From NCBI RefSeq assembly GCF_001421325.1, contig NZ_LMJY01000017.1, forward strand, positions 62,001 to 126,000: DNA of 64,000 nt, written 5' to 3'. Below, piece by piece: positions 45,443-55,208 of this stretch. The notes under the pieces are model-generated. The model was not told the DNA's origin. It did not search any database and worked only from the letters and a program-made list of their open reading frames with translations. The position numbers and the translations under genes were made by a program. The DNA comes from Novosphingobium sp. Leaf2. GTDB taxonomy: Bacteria > Pseudomonadota > Alphaproteobacteria > Sphingomonadales > Sphingomonadaceae. Each line of letters starts with the position of its first letter. Within the stretch, counting starts at the first letter, position 1.

Positions 45443-46056
45443 ACCGGCACCGCCAGCGTGCCATCAGGTTGGCGTGTGATGAGCCCATAGCCGCCGGTCG
45501 GCAGCTTCAGGCTTGCAAGCGAAGCCATCGCCGTCGACAGTGCGGGATCCGCCAGCAGGGCGAAGCGCGCTGCGCCGTTGCTGGTGACCAGCAGCACGGG
45601 GCAGTCTGCCTGGTGAGCGGCAAACAGGGCGCGCCATCCGGCAAGGCGGCCAGGCGCATCGACCGTCCAACCCGGCGGCGCGATTCCGTGTGCATCCCAC
45701 GCCGCCAGCGCGTCGGCACCGATGCGCCGGATCACGGCATCCTCGGGCTGGTTCTCATCCACCCCGTGATCGATCTCGCGCAGCCATTCACACGGCTCGG
45801 GCATGACAGGCGTGGGCTGCCGGTTGATGATCGCCTGCGCGGTGGCACGGGTGCGTAGCAGGGGCGATGCCAGCACTTTGGTAAAGTGCCATCCCACCTG
45901 GGAAAAGTGCCGGCCGAGGGCCTGCGCCTGGGCCTCGCCCGCAGGGGTGAGCGGCAGGTCCGTACGCGCGCCGATGCGGCGCGGCGTTTCGCCGGAAGCA
46001 AACGTGTTGCCATGGCGCACGATAACGAAAGCGGGAACGGGGGCAGCGGCGGTCAT
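45424..46056 (-). CDS. Histidine phosphatase (phosphoglycerate-mutase-like) family protein
   Basis: A 210-residue member of the histidine phosphatase superfamily. The catalytic RHG motif is in FVIVRHGNTFAS near residue 15, with the second Arg in ASPLLRTRATAQ. The probable acid/base Glu and second His motif lie in WLREIDHG and in VTSNGAARFAL. Its gene is sandwiched between kdsB and kpsC, so it may act on a Kdo or arabinose phosphate; a role as Kdo-8-phosphate phosphatase, normally filled by the unrelated HAD protein KdsC, is possible but only inferred. Confidence 0.82.
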   Translation of the reverse strand: MTAAAPVPAFVIVRHGNTFASGETPRRIGARTDLPLTPAGEAQAQALGRHFSQVGWHFTKVLASPLLRTRATAQAIINRQPTPVMPEPCEWLREIDHGVDENQPEDAVIRRIGADALAAWDAHGIAPPGWTVDAPGRLAGWRALFAAHQADCPVLLVTSNGAARFALLADPALSTAMASLASLKLPTGGYGLITRQPDGTLAVPVWGTRP

Positions 46057-46072
46057 GGCAAACGCGCAGGTA

Positions 46073-46909
46073 TCAGCCCGCGAACGGATCGCCTAGTCGT
46101 GCGATGGCATCCTCGGCGGCGGCAATGTCTGCCGGGGTATCTATTCCGGAAAGTGCATGGGCCGGCATCTCGACCTCTACCGTGGCAATCGTTCGACCGT
46201 TTTCCAGGAACCGCAGCTGCTCAAGTCCTTCCAGCGCTTCGTAAACGCCCGGTGGGGCTGCCGCGAACCATTCCAGCGCGGCCATGCGATAGCCATAGAG
46301 CCCCAGATGTTGCCACACCGGAGACATCGGTCCGGCGTCGCGCAAGGCCGCTTCATTGCGGATTGCTGGCAGGATGGATTTGGAAAACCACAAGGCGCGA
46401 CTGTCCGCACCGCGAATGCAGGTGGTGCCGCTGAAGGGCGCGGTCTGCTTGTGCGCGCGCAGCCGGTCCAGGCGTGCCCAGTCCAGCTGATAGACCGGTG
46501 TTGCGACGTCCGCATTGCCATCGCGCAGCGTTTTGATCAGCCCTGACACCACGGCCGGCGGCACGAATGGCGCATCGCCCTGCAGGTTGATGACGATGTC
46601 CGGGCGGTGCGGGCACGCATGGGCCGCAGCGCAGGCGCGCGAGGAGCCGGAATCAAGGCTCGCGTCGGTCATCACTACATCGGCGCCAAGACCCTGGGCG
46701 TGATCGGCGATGCGGGGATCGTCGGTAGCAACGACAACGTTACAATCACCTGCACGTCGCGCAGCGGCCTGCGCGATCGCGACCACCCGTTCGAGGAGCG
46801 TGCGTCCAGCAATCGGTAACAATGGCTTGCCGGGCAGGCGCGTGGACCCATACCGGGCCGGGACCACTATCAAGGCAGTTGGGGTATCCGGCGCGTGCCT
46901 TTGTGGCAC
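46073..46909 (-). CDS. kdsB: CMP-Kdo synthetase (3-deoxy-manno-octulosonate cytidylyltransferase)
   Basis: A 278-residue cytidylyltransferase: VVPARYGSTRLPGKPL for nucleotide binding, VVATDDPRI, INLQGDAPFVPP and HLGLYGYRMAALEWF match KdsB. It activates Kdo as CMP-Kdo for capsule or LPS transfer. The GTG at 46909, 7 nt after the kpsF stop, is preferred; the frame extends further but that part overlaps kpsF in another frame. The Shine-Dalgarno is weak. INLQGDAP instead of the usual INVQGDEP is a modest variation. Confidence 0.88.
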   Translation of the reverse strand: MPQRHAPDTPTALIVVPARYGSTRLPGKPLLPIAGRTLLERVVAIAQAAARRAGDCNVVVATDDPRIADHAQGLGADVVMTDASLDSGSSRACAAAHACPHRPDIVINLQGDAPFVPPAVVSGLIKTLRDGNADVATPVYQLDWARLDRLRAHKQTAPFSGTTCIRGADSRALWFSKSILPAIRNEAALRDAGPMSPVWQHLGLYGYRMAALEWFAAAPPGVYEALEGLEQLRFLENGRTIATVEVEMPAHALSGIDTPADIAAAEDAIARLGDPFAG

Positions 46910-46916
46910 CGCGGGA

Positions 46917-47903
46917 TCAGGCAACGCTGGCCCTGACCAGATCATGCATGTGCACGATGCCCACCAGCTTTTCGCCATCGACGACGAACAAGACCGACAC
47001 GGCATTTTCGTTCAGGATCGCCAGCGCTTCGGACACCAGCATGTCCGCCTCCACCGTTACGGGGCGTGGTGACATGTGGAGGCCGATATTGTCGTTGAGA
47101 TCGTGCACCGCAATGCAGCGGCGCAGATCGCCATCGGTGAATGCGCCGACAAGCTTGTCATCGTCGTCCACCACGGCGGTGCAACCATAGCGCTTGCGGC
47201 TCATCTCCAGCGTGGCGCTGGTGAGCGACGCGTCACGGCTGACGCGCGGCACGGCATCGCCCGTGCCCATGACCTGACCGACCCGGGCAAGCTGGGCGCC
47301 CAGCTTGCCGCCAGGGTGGAAAACGTGAAAATCGGACGGCGAAAAACCACGCGCCTCGATCAGTGCCACCGCCAGCGCATCGCCCAGAACGAGTTGCACC
47401 GTGGTGGACGAGGTGGGCGCGAGTTCGTTTGGGCAGGCTTCGCGCACCGGGGGCATCGACAGGCAGATGTCCGCAGCCCGACCAGCCGTGCTTTCCGGGT
47501 GGGAGGTGGCGACGATCAGCTTCACGCCGAAGCGGTTGCAGTAATAAAATATGTCGTTGAGTTCTGAGGTTTCACCTGACCATGTGATGGCCAGCACCAC
47601 GTCGTCCTTCGTGATGACTCCAAGGTCACCATGGCTGGCCTCACCGGGGTGTAGATACAATGCCGACGTGCCCGTAGACCGCATCGTGGCAGCGATCTTG
47701 CGCGCGATGTGGCCGCTTTTCCCCATGCCCGTCACGATGACTCGACCGCGGGTTGCCGCGAGCGTCTGAATAGCGCGATCAACGGCATCACGCATCTCCG
47801 GCCCTTTTAGCGCTGTCTTCAACGCCTGAAGGGCTTCCAGCTCGATATCCAGCGTCTTCAACGCCGAAGCCGAATGCCGCCTTTGGAGAAAAACCGTTTT
47901 CAT
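46917..47903 (-). CDS. kpsF: Arabinose-5-phosphate isomerase (KpsF/KdsD)
   Basis: A 328-residue protein with an SIS domain at residues 30-180 (VTGMGKSGHIARKIAATMRSTG, LHPGEASHGDLG, ITWSGETSELND) and two CBS domains from residue 200 on. This is the normal length for KdsD/KpsF/GutQ. It interconverts ribulose-5-phosphate and arabinose-5-phosphate, the first step to Kdo. The ATG at 47903 is preferred to a TTG at 47927. It is first in the operon kpsF-kdsB-histidine phosphatase-kpsC-GT4-methyltransferase and diverges from kdsA. Confidence 0.93.
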   Translation of the reverse strand: MKTVFLQRRHSASALKTLDIELEALQALKTALKGPEMRDAVDRAIQTLAATRGRVIVTGMGKSGHIARKIAATMRSTGTSALYLHPGEASHGDLGVITKDDVVLAITWSGETSELNDIFYYCNRFGVKLIVATSHPESTAGRAADICLSMPPVREACPNELAPTSSTTVQLVLGDALAVALIEARGFSPSDFHVFHPGGKLGAQLARVGQVMGTGDAVPRVSRDASLTSATLEMSRKRYGCTAVVDDDDKLVGAFTDGDLRRCIAVHDLNDNIGLHMSPRPVTVEADMLVSEALAILNENAVSVLFVVDGEKLVGIVHMHDLVRASVA

Positions 47904-48127
47904 ATCAGTAAAACCACTTAAATTCAACGGTTTGTAAAACCGGGGTCGCCGTTGCGGCGTTAGGACACGCTGATTTGTATATCAACCTTTGTGGCGCTCC
48001 ATTCGCTACAAGGTATTGCCAGCCAATTCGTTCCCCGCCTAAGGAGATGCCCCCTCGAGCCGATGCGATTAATGGCAGCACTTGCGGTAAGCCAGCGGAT
48101 TTCAAGAATTTAACCGAAAGGTTCACC
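47904..48127. promoter_or_regulatory. divergent promoter region, kpsF / kdsA
   Basis: This AT-richer stretch separates the divergent Kdo genes and must carry both promoters. No definite boxes or operators are recognised. GAAAGG lies 6 nt before the kdsA ATG. Confidence 0.45.
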
Positions 48128-48958
48128 ATGCTTCTCTGTGGCCGCGAGATCGACGCAGGCAGTCCTCTATTCGCAATTGCAGGACCGTGTGTCATCGAAA
48201 GCGAGGAGATGACGCTTTTCATAGCCGAAGCGATTGCTGCGGTTGCGAAGCGGCTGGGTATGCTGGTGATTTTCAAGGCATCTTTCGACAAAGCGAATCG
48301 CAGTTCAGATCGTTCGTATCGGGGAACAGGGATCGACGAAGGCTTGCGCATTCTTGAAAAGGTGCGGATGGAAACCGGCTTGCCGGTGCTTACGGATGTG
48401 CATGAGGCGGCGCAGGTTTCAGCCGTCGCGCACGCGGTTGACGTGCTGCAGACACCAGCATTCCTGGCGCGCCAGACCGACTTCATTGCAGCCGTTGCAG
48501 CCTCGGGAAAGCCGGTCAACATCAAGAAGGCGCAGTTCATGGCGCCCGCTGACATGACGCAGGTGATCGCCAAAGCGCGCAATGCGGCGACGGCAGCCGG
48601 GCACGACGCAGACGCGTTCATGCTGTGTGAGCGCGGGACCTCGTTCGGCTACAATACGCTGGTATCGGACATGCGCGGCCTGGCGATCATGGCGCAGACC
48701 GGTTGTCCGGTGGTGTTCGATGCCACGCATTCCGTGCAACAGCCCGGCGGCCTTGGCGAGCGTTCGGGCGGCCAGCGCGAATATGTGCCCTTGCTGGCGC
48801 GCGCAGCGGTGGCGGCGGGCGTTTCCGGCGTGTTCATGGAAACGCACCCGGATCCTGACAAGGCGCTGTCCGATGGCCCCAACGCGCTGCAGCTGGATCA
48901 ACTGGAGCCTTTGCTGGCCAAGCTGCAGGCGATCGACGCCTTGGTCAAAGGCGGCTGA
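48128..48958 (+). CDS. kdsA: 3-deoxy-8-phosphooctulonate synthase
   Basis: A 276-residue Kdo-8-phosphate synthase. [44 protein letters not shown] and [12 protein letters not shown] are all family signatures. [10 protein letters not shown] is the segment where metal-dependent forms carry metal ligands. It condenses arabinose-5-phosphate with phosphoenolpyruvate. The ATG at 48128 has GAAAGG 6 nt upstream. It pairs functionally with kpsF and kdsB on the opposite strand. Confidence 0.95.
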   Translation: MLLCGREIDAGSPLFAIAGPCVIESEEMTLFIAEAIAAVAKRLGMLVIFKASFDKANRSSDRSYRGTGIDEGLRILEKVRMETGLPVLTDVHEAAQVSAVAHAVDVLQTPAFLARQTDFIAAVAASGKPVNIKKAQFMAPADMTQVIAKARNAATAAGHDADAFMLCERGTSFGYNTLVSDMRGLAIMAQTGCPVVFDATHSVQQPGGLGERSGGQREYVPLLARAAVAAGVSGVFMETHPDPDKALSDGPNALQLDQLEPLLAKLQAIDALVKGG

Positions 48959-48999
48959 GGAGCCAGGTCAGCGCTGCCTCACGCCTGACCGCCGGCGCT

Positions 49000-49263
49000 T
49001 CAATCCTCATCCAGCAGGGCGTCGATCATAAAGCGCCAGGTGTTTGCCGCATCGCTGAGATGCGCGGCGTCGGATTCGTCCGGTCCGATTTTGCGGATGA
49101 TTTCGGCCCCGGCCTCGGTCATGCGGACGTCCGGCTGGCGAACCGCTTTGATGACGGCGTGCACGCAATCGCGCAACGTCTGTTGCTCCGCGCCATTCAG
49201 GACGGCCCATTGGCTCCCTTGCACCTTCGCCATCGCCTGCGCCGCTAGATCGATGAGGGTCAT
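49000..49263 (-). CDS. Small protein of unknown function
   Basis: An 87-residue acidic helical protein (MTLIDLAAQAMAKVQGSQWAV and EIIRKIGPDESDAAHLSDA) that I do not recognise. GGAGG lies 9 nt before the ATG, and the gene has codon use like its neighbours, so it is likely real. It converges on kdsA. No membrane segment, signal or Cys pattern is seen. Confidence 0.65.
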   Translation of the reverse strand: MTLIDLAAQAMAKVQGSQWAVLNGAEQQTLRDCVHAVIKAVRQPDVRMTEAGAEIIRKIGPDESDAAHLSDAANTWRFMIDALLDED

Positions 49264-49483
49264 GGCTTTCAGCCTCCAGCAACAAGGGCGTCGAAAACGC
49301 GGGATTGGGAACCGTTAAGGGATATGCTTTTTAGCGGCTTAACGGCTCACTAGCACTTTTCGGTATGCGGCATGTAATCCAAACTTTCCATGGTGCGTGG
49401 AAGAAGATCGGACAGATTTTTTTCAAGTTCTTTTTCACGCAACCAACCTGTGTCCGTGACGCAGGCGGCAAGGGATACATCAC

Positions 49484-51514
49484 ATGTCGAGCCCCGAACT
49501 ATCGGACGCACAGGTACTTGCCTATATCGCCTCTCACCCCGACCTCATCCGTGCCTATGGCTCCGATATCGAAGCGGGCCGAAATCACTATGTCCAGTTT
49601 GGCCAATCTGAAGGGCGCACGATCACCTTTGACCCGCTGCAGTACCTTGCGACACACCCCGACCTCATAGCCGCGTACCAATCGGACGTCGCCGCAGCGA
49701 CACGGCACTACATCGAATTTGGTCTGAATGAAGGACGGGCGATCAACGGCTTCGACGCGGTTGGGTATCTGGCATCCAACCCCGACCTGATCCGAGCCTA
49801 TGGTGCCGACCCGGTCGCCGCAACCCGGCATTACGTGGAACACGGCTTCAGCGAGGGGCGCCAGACGGACAGCTTCGATGCGATCGGCTATCTGGCATCC
49901 AACGCAGATCTGATCCGCGGGTATGGCGCCGATACGGACGCCGCCGAGCGTCATTACGTGGAGCATGGGCTCGTCGAACAGCGGGCTACCAACAGCTTCG
50001 ATGCCCTTGATTCCACAGCGTCCAATCCAGACCTGATCGTCGCCTTCGGTACCGATACCCAAAGCGCGAGCCGGCACTACGTCGAGCACGGGCTGACCGA
50101 GGGACGGTCAACCACGGCATTCGACGAGGTCGCCTATCTCCTGTCGCAAAGGGATCTGGGCGAAGCCGGACTTGGTGTCCGGGGTGCGCTGCGGCACTGG
50201 GTTGCGAACGGATACGCGGAAGGGCGGTCAGGCGATGCAACGTACGGACGCGAGCAACTGGATCACCAATTGTCTTCAGGGACGAGCGTCACATCGAAGA
50301 TCGATACCCTGGCAGACCAGGACTGGTTTCAGATTGATCTTGCCGCCGGCCAACGCGTTTCGCTGGGTCTTGAATTCAGCGGCCTGCGTGCCGGCACGTT
50401 GCAGGTCTTCGATGCGGCTGGCCATGCTTTGTCATCCGCAGGAGTGGGAGCGGGAGCAGCCACGATCACGGCATCGTCAGCCGGCACATATTACGTTTCG
50501 GTTGCGGGAACGGGCTTGGTCGGCGGCGTGCTGTCGCTGCTTCAGGCGGGCAGCTACAAACTCACCGCGACGGACCTGACCCCGCTGATCCAAGGCACCG
50601 CCAGCGGCGATCTGTTGGTAGGCACCGGCGCCGATGATCACCTGCGCGGGTTGGGTGGCGACGATACGATGTATGGCGGCAACGGCAACGACATACTGGA
50701 AGGTGGCGCCGGTGCCGACACCTTGAGCGGCGGACTAGGTCACGACCTCTTTTACGGTCATACGCAGGACGGCCTGTTCGACGATGGCGCCAGTGACAGC
50801 TTGTATGATTCCGATGGCGGCAACGACACCATGTTCGGCCAAGGCGGCGATGACGTATTGCAAGTATCGCGCACGGGGCTCACACCGGCAAGCGGCGTGC
50901 TGCTCGATGGCGGCGATGGCAACGATGGCATCTACTTCTCCGGTGCTACCGGTCGGGCGATCGACACGGTCACGATTCAGGGCGGCGCGGGCAACGACAA
51001 CGTCGGCGTCACCAATGCGCTGTCCGCCACGATCAACGGCGGGGACGGCGATGACTTCATCGCGGTTTCCGGTGTGATCCACACCACGATCACGGCAGGT
51101 GCAGGCAACGACATCGTGCTGATCGATGTGTCCACGCCCGATCAGCTCATCTCGCTGGGCGCCGGCGCGGACACGCTGGCTCTTACCGGGGTTAAGGGGC
51201 TACTGAGTTCGGTGTTACCGGGCGGCGTAATCCACGTCTCCGACTTCAAGGTCGGGACCGACACCGTCGATCTCAACGGCACGTACAGCAACTTCCTGGC
51301 CGACAACCTGACGAACTGGAACCCGGGCACCAACCCGTTCTCGACCGGGCATCTGCGGCTGGTTCAGTCAGGGTCCGACACGCTGCTGCAGATGGACAAG
51401 GATGGCCCCGGCCTACTGGCGCTGTCGCCCTGGACGACAGTCGTGGAATTCGACAGCACCAACGCCAGGAGCTTTACTGCCGCGGATTTCGGCTACGCCC
51501 CGTTCGTAGTCTGA
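49484..51514 (+). CDS. RTX-type secreted calcium-binding protein with N-terminal HY-EGR repeats
   Basis: A 676-residue protein with three parts. Residues 10-250 hold six repeats of about 41 residues of the form YLASNPDL-x-AYG...HYVEHG-x-xEGR. Residues 256-365 resemble a pre-peptidase C-terminal (PPC-like) beta domain. From residue 371 there are RTX nonapeptides (GGDDTMYGGNGNDILEGGAG and others) that bind Ca2+, and a C-terminal beta-rich tail follows. There is no N-terminal signal peptide, so a type I secretion system is expected; no such exporter lies nearby. AAGGG precedes the ATG. Since the repeat also occurs in glycosyltransferases of this locus, it may bind surface polysaccharide (inference). 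Confidence 0.87.
   Translation: MSSPELSDAQVLAYIASHPDLIRAYGSDIEAGRNHYVQFGQSEGRTITFDPLQYLATHPDLIAAYQSDVAAATRHYIEFGLNEGRAINGFDAVGYLASNPDLIRAYGADPVAATRHYVEHGFSEGRQTDSFDAIGYLASNADLIRGYGADTDAAERHYVEHGLVEQRATNSFDALDSTASNPDLIVAFGTDTQSASRHYVEHGLTEGRSTTAFDEVAYLLSQRDLGEAGLGVRGALRHWVANGYAEGRSGDATYGREQLDHQLSSGTSVTSKIDTLADQDWFQIDLAAGQRVSLGLEFSGLRAGTLQVFDAAGHALSSAGVGAGAATITASSAGTYYVSVAGTGLVGGVLSLLQAGSYKLTATDLTPLIQGTASGDLLVGTGADDHLRGLGGDDTMYGGNGNDILEGGAGADTLSGGLGHDLFYGHTQDGLFDDGASDSLYDSDGGNDTMFGQGGDDVLQVSRTGLTPASGVLLDGGDGNDGIYFSGATGRAIDTVTIQGGAGNDNVGVTNALSATINGGDGDDFIAVSGVIHTTITAGAGNDIVLIDVSTPDQLISLGAGADTLALTGVKGLLSSVLPGGVIHVSDFKVGTDTVDLNGTYSNFLADNLTNWNPGTNPFSTGHLRLVQSGSDTLLQMDKDGPGLLALSPWTTVVEFDSTNARSFTAADFGYAPFVV
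49511..50234 (+). repeat. six tandem protein repeats (about 41 residues each)
   Basis: The repeats begin near residues 10, 50, 91, 132, 173 and 213 of the RTX protein. Conserved are an aromatic/Ile, N/H-P-D-L, A-Y/F-G, R/N-HY, a Gly and the end EGR. The sixth copy is the most diverged (SQRDLGEAG). The DNA of the copies is less alike than the protein, so the duplication is not recent. Confidence 0.85.
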
Positions 51515-51523
51515 TTTTGAAAC

Positions 51524-52201
51524 CTACCGTCTGCTGCGCCGTGCCAGATCGCGCAGCGGACGGGCAGGGTTGCCCATCACCGTTTGCCCGGCAGGAACCG
51601 ACTTGGTCACGACCGCCCCTGCCGCGACAGTTGCGCCGGCGCCTACGACGAGAGGGCGCGCGGCCGTGCCGTTTACGATGACGGCGCCTGCTCCCAGGAA
51701 CGCACCTTCCTCGATAACCACCGATCCTGATATCGTGGCGGTGGGGCAGATGGTGCAGAAATCGGCTATCGTTACGTCATGCCCGATCGACGAATTTGTC
51801 ATGATCGACACATGCTCGCCGATGCGGCAGCCCGGCCCGACGTAAGTGCCGTAAGCGATGTAGCTTCCCAAACCCATCTCGACGCCGCTCAAGACGCCGG
51901 CAGTCTGGTCGATGATAGGCTCTACGAACCGGGCGCCGGCGGCCAGGACTTTGGCCGCGAGGTGGCGCTTGCCTGCCACTGAACCAACGCCCAGCAATAT
52001 GGACGCGTTTCGGTGTTTGGCCAGCCATTGCCTGGGGCCAATGATCGAAATGCCGTCAAAATCGCCAGCGTCCGCATCTTCGTCGATGAAATCGTCGATC
52101 AACGCTACGACGCGCAAGTGGTCGAACTTGCGCTGCCGGGTGATGATTTCGCATACCGATCGCGCCTGGCCCGAGGCGCCGTAGATCGCGACGTCGATCA
52201 T
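51524..52201 (-). CDS. NeuD-type sugar O-/N-acyltransferase
   Basis: A 225-residue acyltransferase of the NeuD/PglD family: an N-terminal Rossmann-like domain (IYGASGQARSVCEII) is followed by a left-handed beta-helix of hexapeptides, with the likely catalytic His in SSIGHDV and a C-terminal MGNPARPLR. It acetylates an amino sugar or sialic-acid-type residue. The gene is the last of the surface-polysaccharide operon and its ATG overlaps the stop of the GT2 gene (ATGA). The DegT aminotransferase two genes upstream could provide the amino group. Confidence 0.88.
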   Translation of the reverse strand: MIDVAIYGASGQARSVCEIITRQRKFDHLRVVALIDDFIDEDADAGDFDGISIIGPRQWLAKHRNASILLGVGSVAGKRHLAAKVLAAGARFVEPIIDQTAGVLSGVEMGLGSYIAYGTYVGPGCRIGEHVSIMTNSSIGHDVTIADFCTICPTATISGSVVIEEGAFLGAGAVIVNGTAARPLVVGAGATVAAGAVVTKSVPAGQTVMGNPARPLRDLARRSRR

Positions 52202-52938
52202 TGCTTGCCGGATGCGTAGTTCATGAAATCATCGCGCCGGACCATGCCATAATCTGGAAAATCGAAGAAGTTGAACAAGGAAAGATGCCGGTGGACCACC
52301 GCGCCGGTAATGCCCGTGCGCCATCCGTTCGTCAGCAGATGATCGTGCATGGGGGCATCACGCAGGACTGGCACATCCTTGATCGCAGCTTTGCGCAAAG
52401 CCAGCAGCCGCCCCGGCGGGTTGAATGGCGAGGCGATCTCGTCCGGTCCGATGGGCGGTATTGCCCGCTCCGGCGAAAACCACTTGATCGCATCAAGCTC
52501 CGCCTTGGTCGCTTCTCGGCCCAGCTTCGCTTCCAGGTGTTCGCGCGGCACGAAGTCGCTGGTGTCGACCAGCGATCCCAGCATGGCAAGGCGCGGATCG
52601 CGATCGAAAAAATCGAGCATCCGGTCCGTCCAGCAGCGGGGTTGCCGATCCACCACCACGTCATTTTCGATGTAGAAGAACACATCGCTCAACTGCGGGT
52701 AACGATCGTTGAGAAGCTTCTCCATCGCGAAGGGGTCGTTTTTGTCGTTGCGGATGACGGTAGCGATCAGCCCGCGTGCGACGAATCCGTCGATCACCTC
52801 GGACACGAGCGGATCAGTGCTGCCCTGATCCACAAGGATATAGTCAACCTCGGAACGCGTCGCCTTGTAGAGGGCGTCCAGTGTGTTCCACAGGTAGATG
52901 GGCCGCTCGTAGCTCAGGATGATGGCGGTCTTGCGCAT
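52198..52938 (-). CDS. Glycosyltransferase, GT2-like
   Basis: A 246-residue protein with the start of a GT-A fold, KTAIILSYERPIYLWNTLDAL, and VDYILVDQGSTDPLV, then FFYIENDVVVDRQPRC in place of a DXD motif (Asp-Val-Val-Val-Asp). The ATG at 52938 starts two bases after the DegT stop region. The rest is poorly conserved, with MHDHLLTNGW and HRHLSLFNFFDFP. It should add one sugar of the repeat unit. The donor cannot be assigned. Confidence 0.78.
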   Translation of the reverse strand: MRKTAIILSYERPIYLWNTLDALYKATRSEVDYILVDQGSTDPLVSEVIDGFVARGLIATVIRNDKNDPFAMEKLLNDRYPQLSDVFFYIENDVVVDRQPRCWTDRMLDFFDRDPRLAMLGSLVDTSDFVPREHLEAKLGREATKAELDAIKWFSPERAIPPIGPDEIASPFNPPGRLLALRKAAIKDVPVLRDAPMHDHLLTNGWRTGITGAVVHRHLSLFNFFDFPDYGMVRRDDFMNYASGKQ

Positions 52939-52940
52939 GT

Positions 52941-54206
52941 TCAGGCTTTCGGATGGGCCATAGACGCAGCGGGCGTGACCGGCGCGCCCGCGTCCTGCTC
53001 GTGAGCCAGCAGCCGCGCCACCCGTGTGGCCTGGGCCATCGACAGCGAACACGCCACCGGCAGGCCCAGCAAGGTGGCGGCAAGGCGGTCACTGGTGTCC
53101 AGCGTATCGGCGGCCACGGTGCGCAAGATGTCGTGCCCCTTCAAGCCCTGGCCGTACCATTGGCGCGTCTCGATCCCGGCGCGTGCCAGTCCGGCGCTGA
53201 GGCCAGCGACGGGCACGTGCTGTTCACCGAGCCGGTACAGCACGTAATTCGAGGCGATGTCCGGTGCGGTGATCAGCGTATCGAGAGGCAGCCCGGCCGC
53301 CGTGAAGGCTTTGCGATACGCAGCAGCACACCCCGCCAAAGCGGCGCGCTTGGCCGTCCACCCGTCAAGCTCTGCCAGCGCGACGGCGGCGTGGTATTCG
53401 CTCATCTTGCCGTTCAGGCTCTCGGTCTGGCTGTTACGTGATCCCAGGAATCCGAAGTTGATCGTCTGCGCGCCGCGCATCGCCAGGGTTGCGTCCGCCC
53501 ATGCCAGGCAACCGCCCTCGCCGCACCCGAACGCCTTGGTCGCGTGGAAGCTGAGCGCCAGCGGCAGATGACGGCTGACGTGCATCCTGCCATCGGCGAC
53601 AGCCTCGATCGCGGCAGCAGCGTCGACGACCACCGGCACGCCGGTACGCTGCTGAAAGTCCTCCCACGCCGCGATGTCGATCGCCCGGCCATAAGCGCAT
53701 ACCGGCACCACCAGCCCGACCCGTGCCAGCATCGGATGATCCAGCAGCGCGGCGGGGTTGGCCGTCCAGGTGTCGGGAGATACATCAACGAGATAGGGCT
53801 CGTACCCGCACTGCCGAACCGCTGCGGCGGTGGCCACGAAAGTATAGGCCGGGCACAGCGCCAGCGGGCGCTCCGGCGCGGGGCGCCCCGCGTGCGCCAG
53901 AATGCCAGCCATCAGCGCGGCTGTGCCCGATCCTGTAGGCACCACCGTGTTGGCGGGCAGGCCGAACAGGTCTTGCAGCCGGCTTTGCAACGTCAGCACC
54001 AGCGGGCCGTAGTTGGAGTAGATGCGCGACTGGTCGATCTGCCGCAGATACGGGATCAGCGCATCGGTGGACGGCAGCTGCGGCTTGAACGCCAGCAGAT
54101 GGCGTTCGGCAGCCTGCAGTTCGACAGACGCGGGTGCGTCAGGGCTATCGGGGGCGGGCAAAGGACGGAGCGGCATGTGGCAGCCAGTTTCTCTTTCAAA
54201 GCGCAT
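52941..54206 (-). CDS. DegT/DnrJ/EryC1/StrS-family sugar aminotransferase
   Basis: A 421-residue PLP-dependent enzyme of the sugar aminotransferase family. PTGSGTAALMAGILAHAG, ALCPAYTFVATAAAV, VVVDAAAAIEAV and SFHATKAFGCGEGG are conserved, the last with the Schiff-base Lys. It converts a keto sugar nucleotide (probably a dTDP-4-keto sugar made by RfbB) to an amino sugar. The ATG at 54206 has AGG 5 nt upstream; the ATG ten codons further on is an alternative. The adjacent NeuD-type acyltransferase suggests an N-acyl-amino sugar product. Confidence 0.86.
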   Translation of the reverse strand: MRFERETGCHMPLRPLPAPDSPDAPASVELQAAERHLLAFKPQLPSTDALIPYLRQIDQSRIYSNYGPLVLTLQSRLQDLFGLPANTVVPTGSGTAALMAGILAHAGRPAPERPLALCPAYTFVATAAAVRQCGYEPYLVDVSPDTWTANPAALLDHPMLARVGLVVPVCAYGRAIDIAAWEDFQQRTGVPVVVDAAAAIEAVADGRMHVSRHLPLALSFHATKAFGCGEGGCLAWADATLAMRGAQTINFGFLGSRNSQTESLNGKMSEYHAAVALAELDGWTAKRAALAGCAAAYRKAFTAAGLPLDTLITAPDIASNYVLYRLGEQHVPVAGLSAGLARAGIETRQWYGQGLKGHDILRTVAADTLDTSDRLAATLLGLPVACSLSMAQATRVARLLAHEQDAGAPVTPAASMAHPKA

Positions 54207-54314
54207 GGCACCTGGAAAAGCGCCGCCGCCGCCCCTTAAAACGGGGTTATGCCTCCAGCATACTGCAACGACCGCCAGCCGCCAACAGCGGGTTGCTTCC
54301 TAAGCCGGGCAGGC

Positions 54315-55184
54315 TCATCTTTCGGTCATGATCCCGCGCAGATACCGACCGTAGTCCGATTTGCCGAGCTTGGCGATGGCGCGTTCCATGCCGGCAGCGT
54401 CGATAAAGCCCTGGCGGAACGCGATTTCCTCGGGGCTTGCGATCTTGAAGCCTTGGCGCTTTTCCAGAATTCGCACGTATTCGCCGGCGTCCAGCAGACT
54501 GTCCGGCGTGCCGGTATCGAGCCAGGCGTAGCCACGCCCCATGATCTCGACCGACAGTTCGCCGCGCTCCAGATACACGCGGTTGACGTCGGTGATCTCC
54601 AGTTCGCCACGCGGGGAGGGCGCCAGGTTGGCGGCGATGTCCACGACTTGCGCGTCGTAGAAATACAGGCCGGTGACAGCCCAGTTGGACTGGGGCTTTT
54701 CCGGCTTCTCTTCGATCGAGACTGCCTTCATCGTATCATCGAAGGCGACCACGCCGTAGCGCTCCGGATCGGTCACGTGATACGCGAAGACGCTGGCGCC
54801 AGACGTGCGCGCGCCCGCGCTGCCCAGCAGTTCGGGCAGGCCGTGGCCGTAGTAGATGTTATCGCCCAGGATCAGCGCGGATTGCTGGCCGGCCACGAAG
54901 TCGGCGCCGATCACATACGCCTGCGCCAGCCCGTCAGGGCTGGGCTGCACGGCGTATTCGAAGTGCATGCCCCACTGCGACCCGTCGCCCAGCAGCGCCT
55001 GGAACGAGGGCGTATCGCGCGGGGTGGAGATGATCAGCACTTCGCGGATACCGGCCAGCATCAGGGTGCTGAGCGGGTAGTAGATCATCGGCTTGTCGTA
55101 GACCGACATGAGCTGCTTGGACGTTGCCAGCGTCATCGGATAAAGCCGGGTGCCGCTGCCGCCGGCCAGGATGATACCCTTCAT
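54315..55184 (-). CDS. rfbA: Glucose-1-phosphate thymidylyltransferase
   Basis: A 289-residue nucleotidyltransferase of RmlA type with [18 protein letters not shown] and [18 protein letters not shown], plus [20 protein letters not shown] and the C-terminal [14 protein letters not shown]-like segment. It makes dTDP-glucose, the first step to dTDP-rhamnose. GAGGA lies close before the ATG. It is the fourth in the gene order rfbC-B-D-A. Length is normal. Confidence 0.95.
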   Translation of the reverse strand: MKGIILAGGSGTRLYPMTLATSKQLMSVYDKPMIYYPLSTLMLAGIREVLIISTPRDTPSFQALLGDGSQWGMHFEYAVQPSPDGLAQAYVIGADFVAGQQSALILGDNIYYGHGLPELLGSAGARTSGASVFAYHVTDPERYGVVAFDDTMKAVSIEEKPEKPQSNWAVTGLYFYDAQVVDIAANLAPSPRGELEITDVNRVYLERGELSVEIMGRGYAWLDTGTPDSLLDAGEYVRILEKRQGFKIASPEEIAFRQGFIDAAGMERAIAKLGKSDYGRYLRGIMTER

Positions 55185-55208
55185 GTGTCGTCGTCCTCGT
55201 GTAATGGG

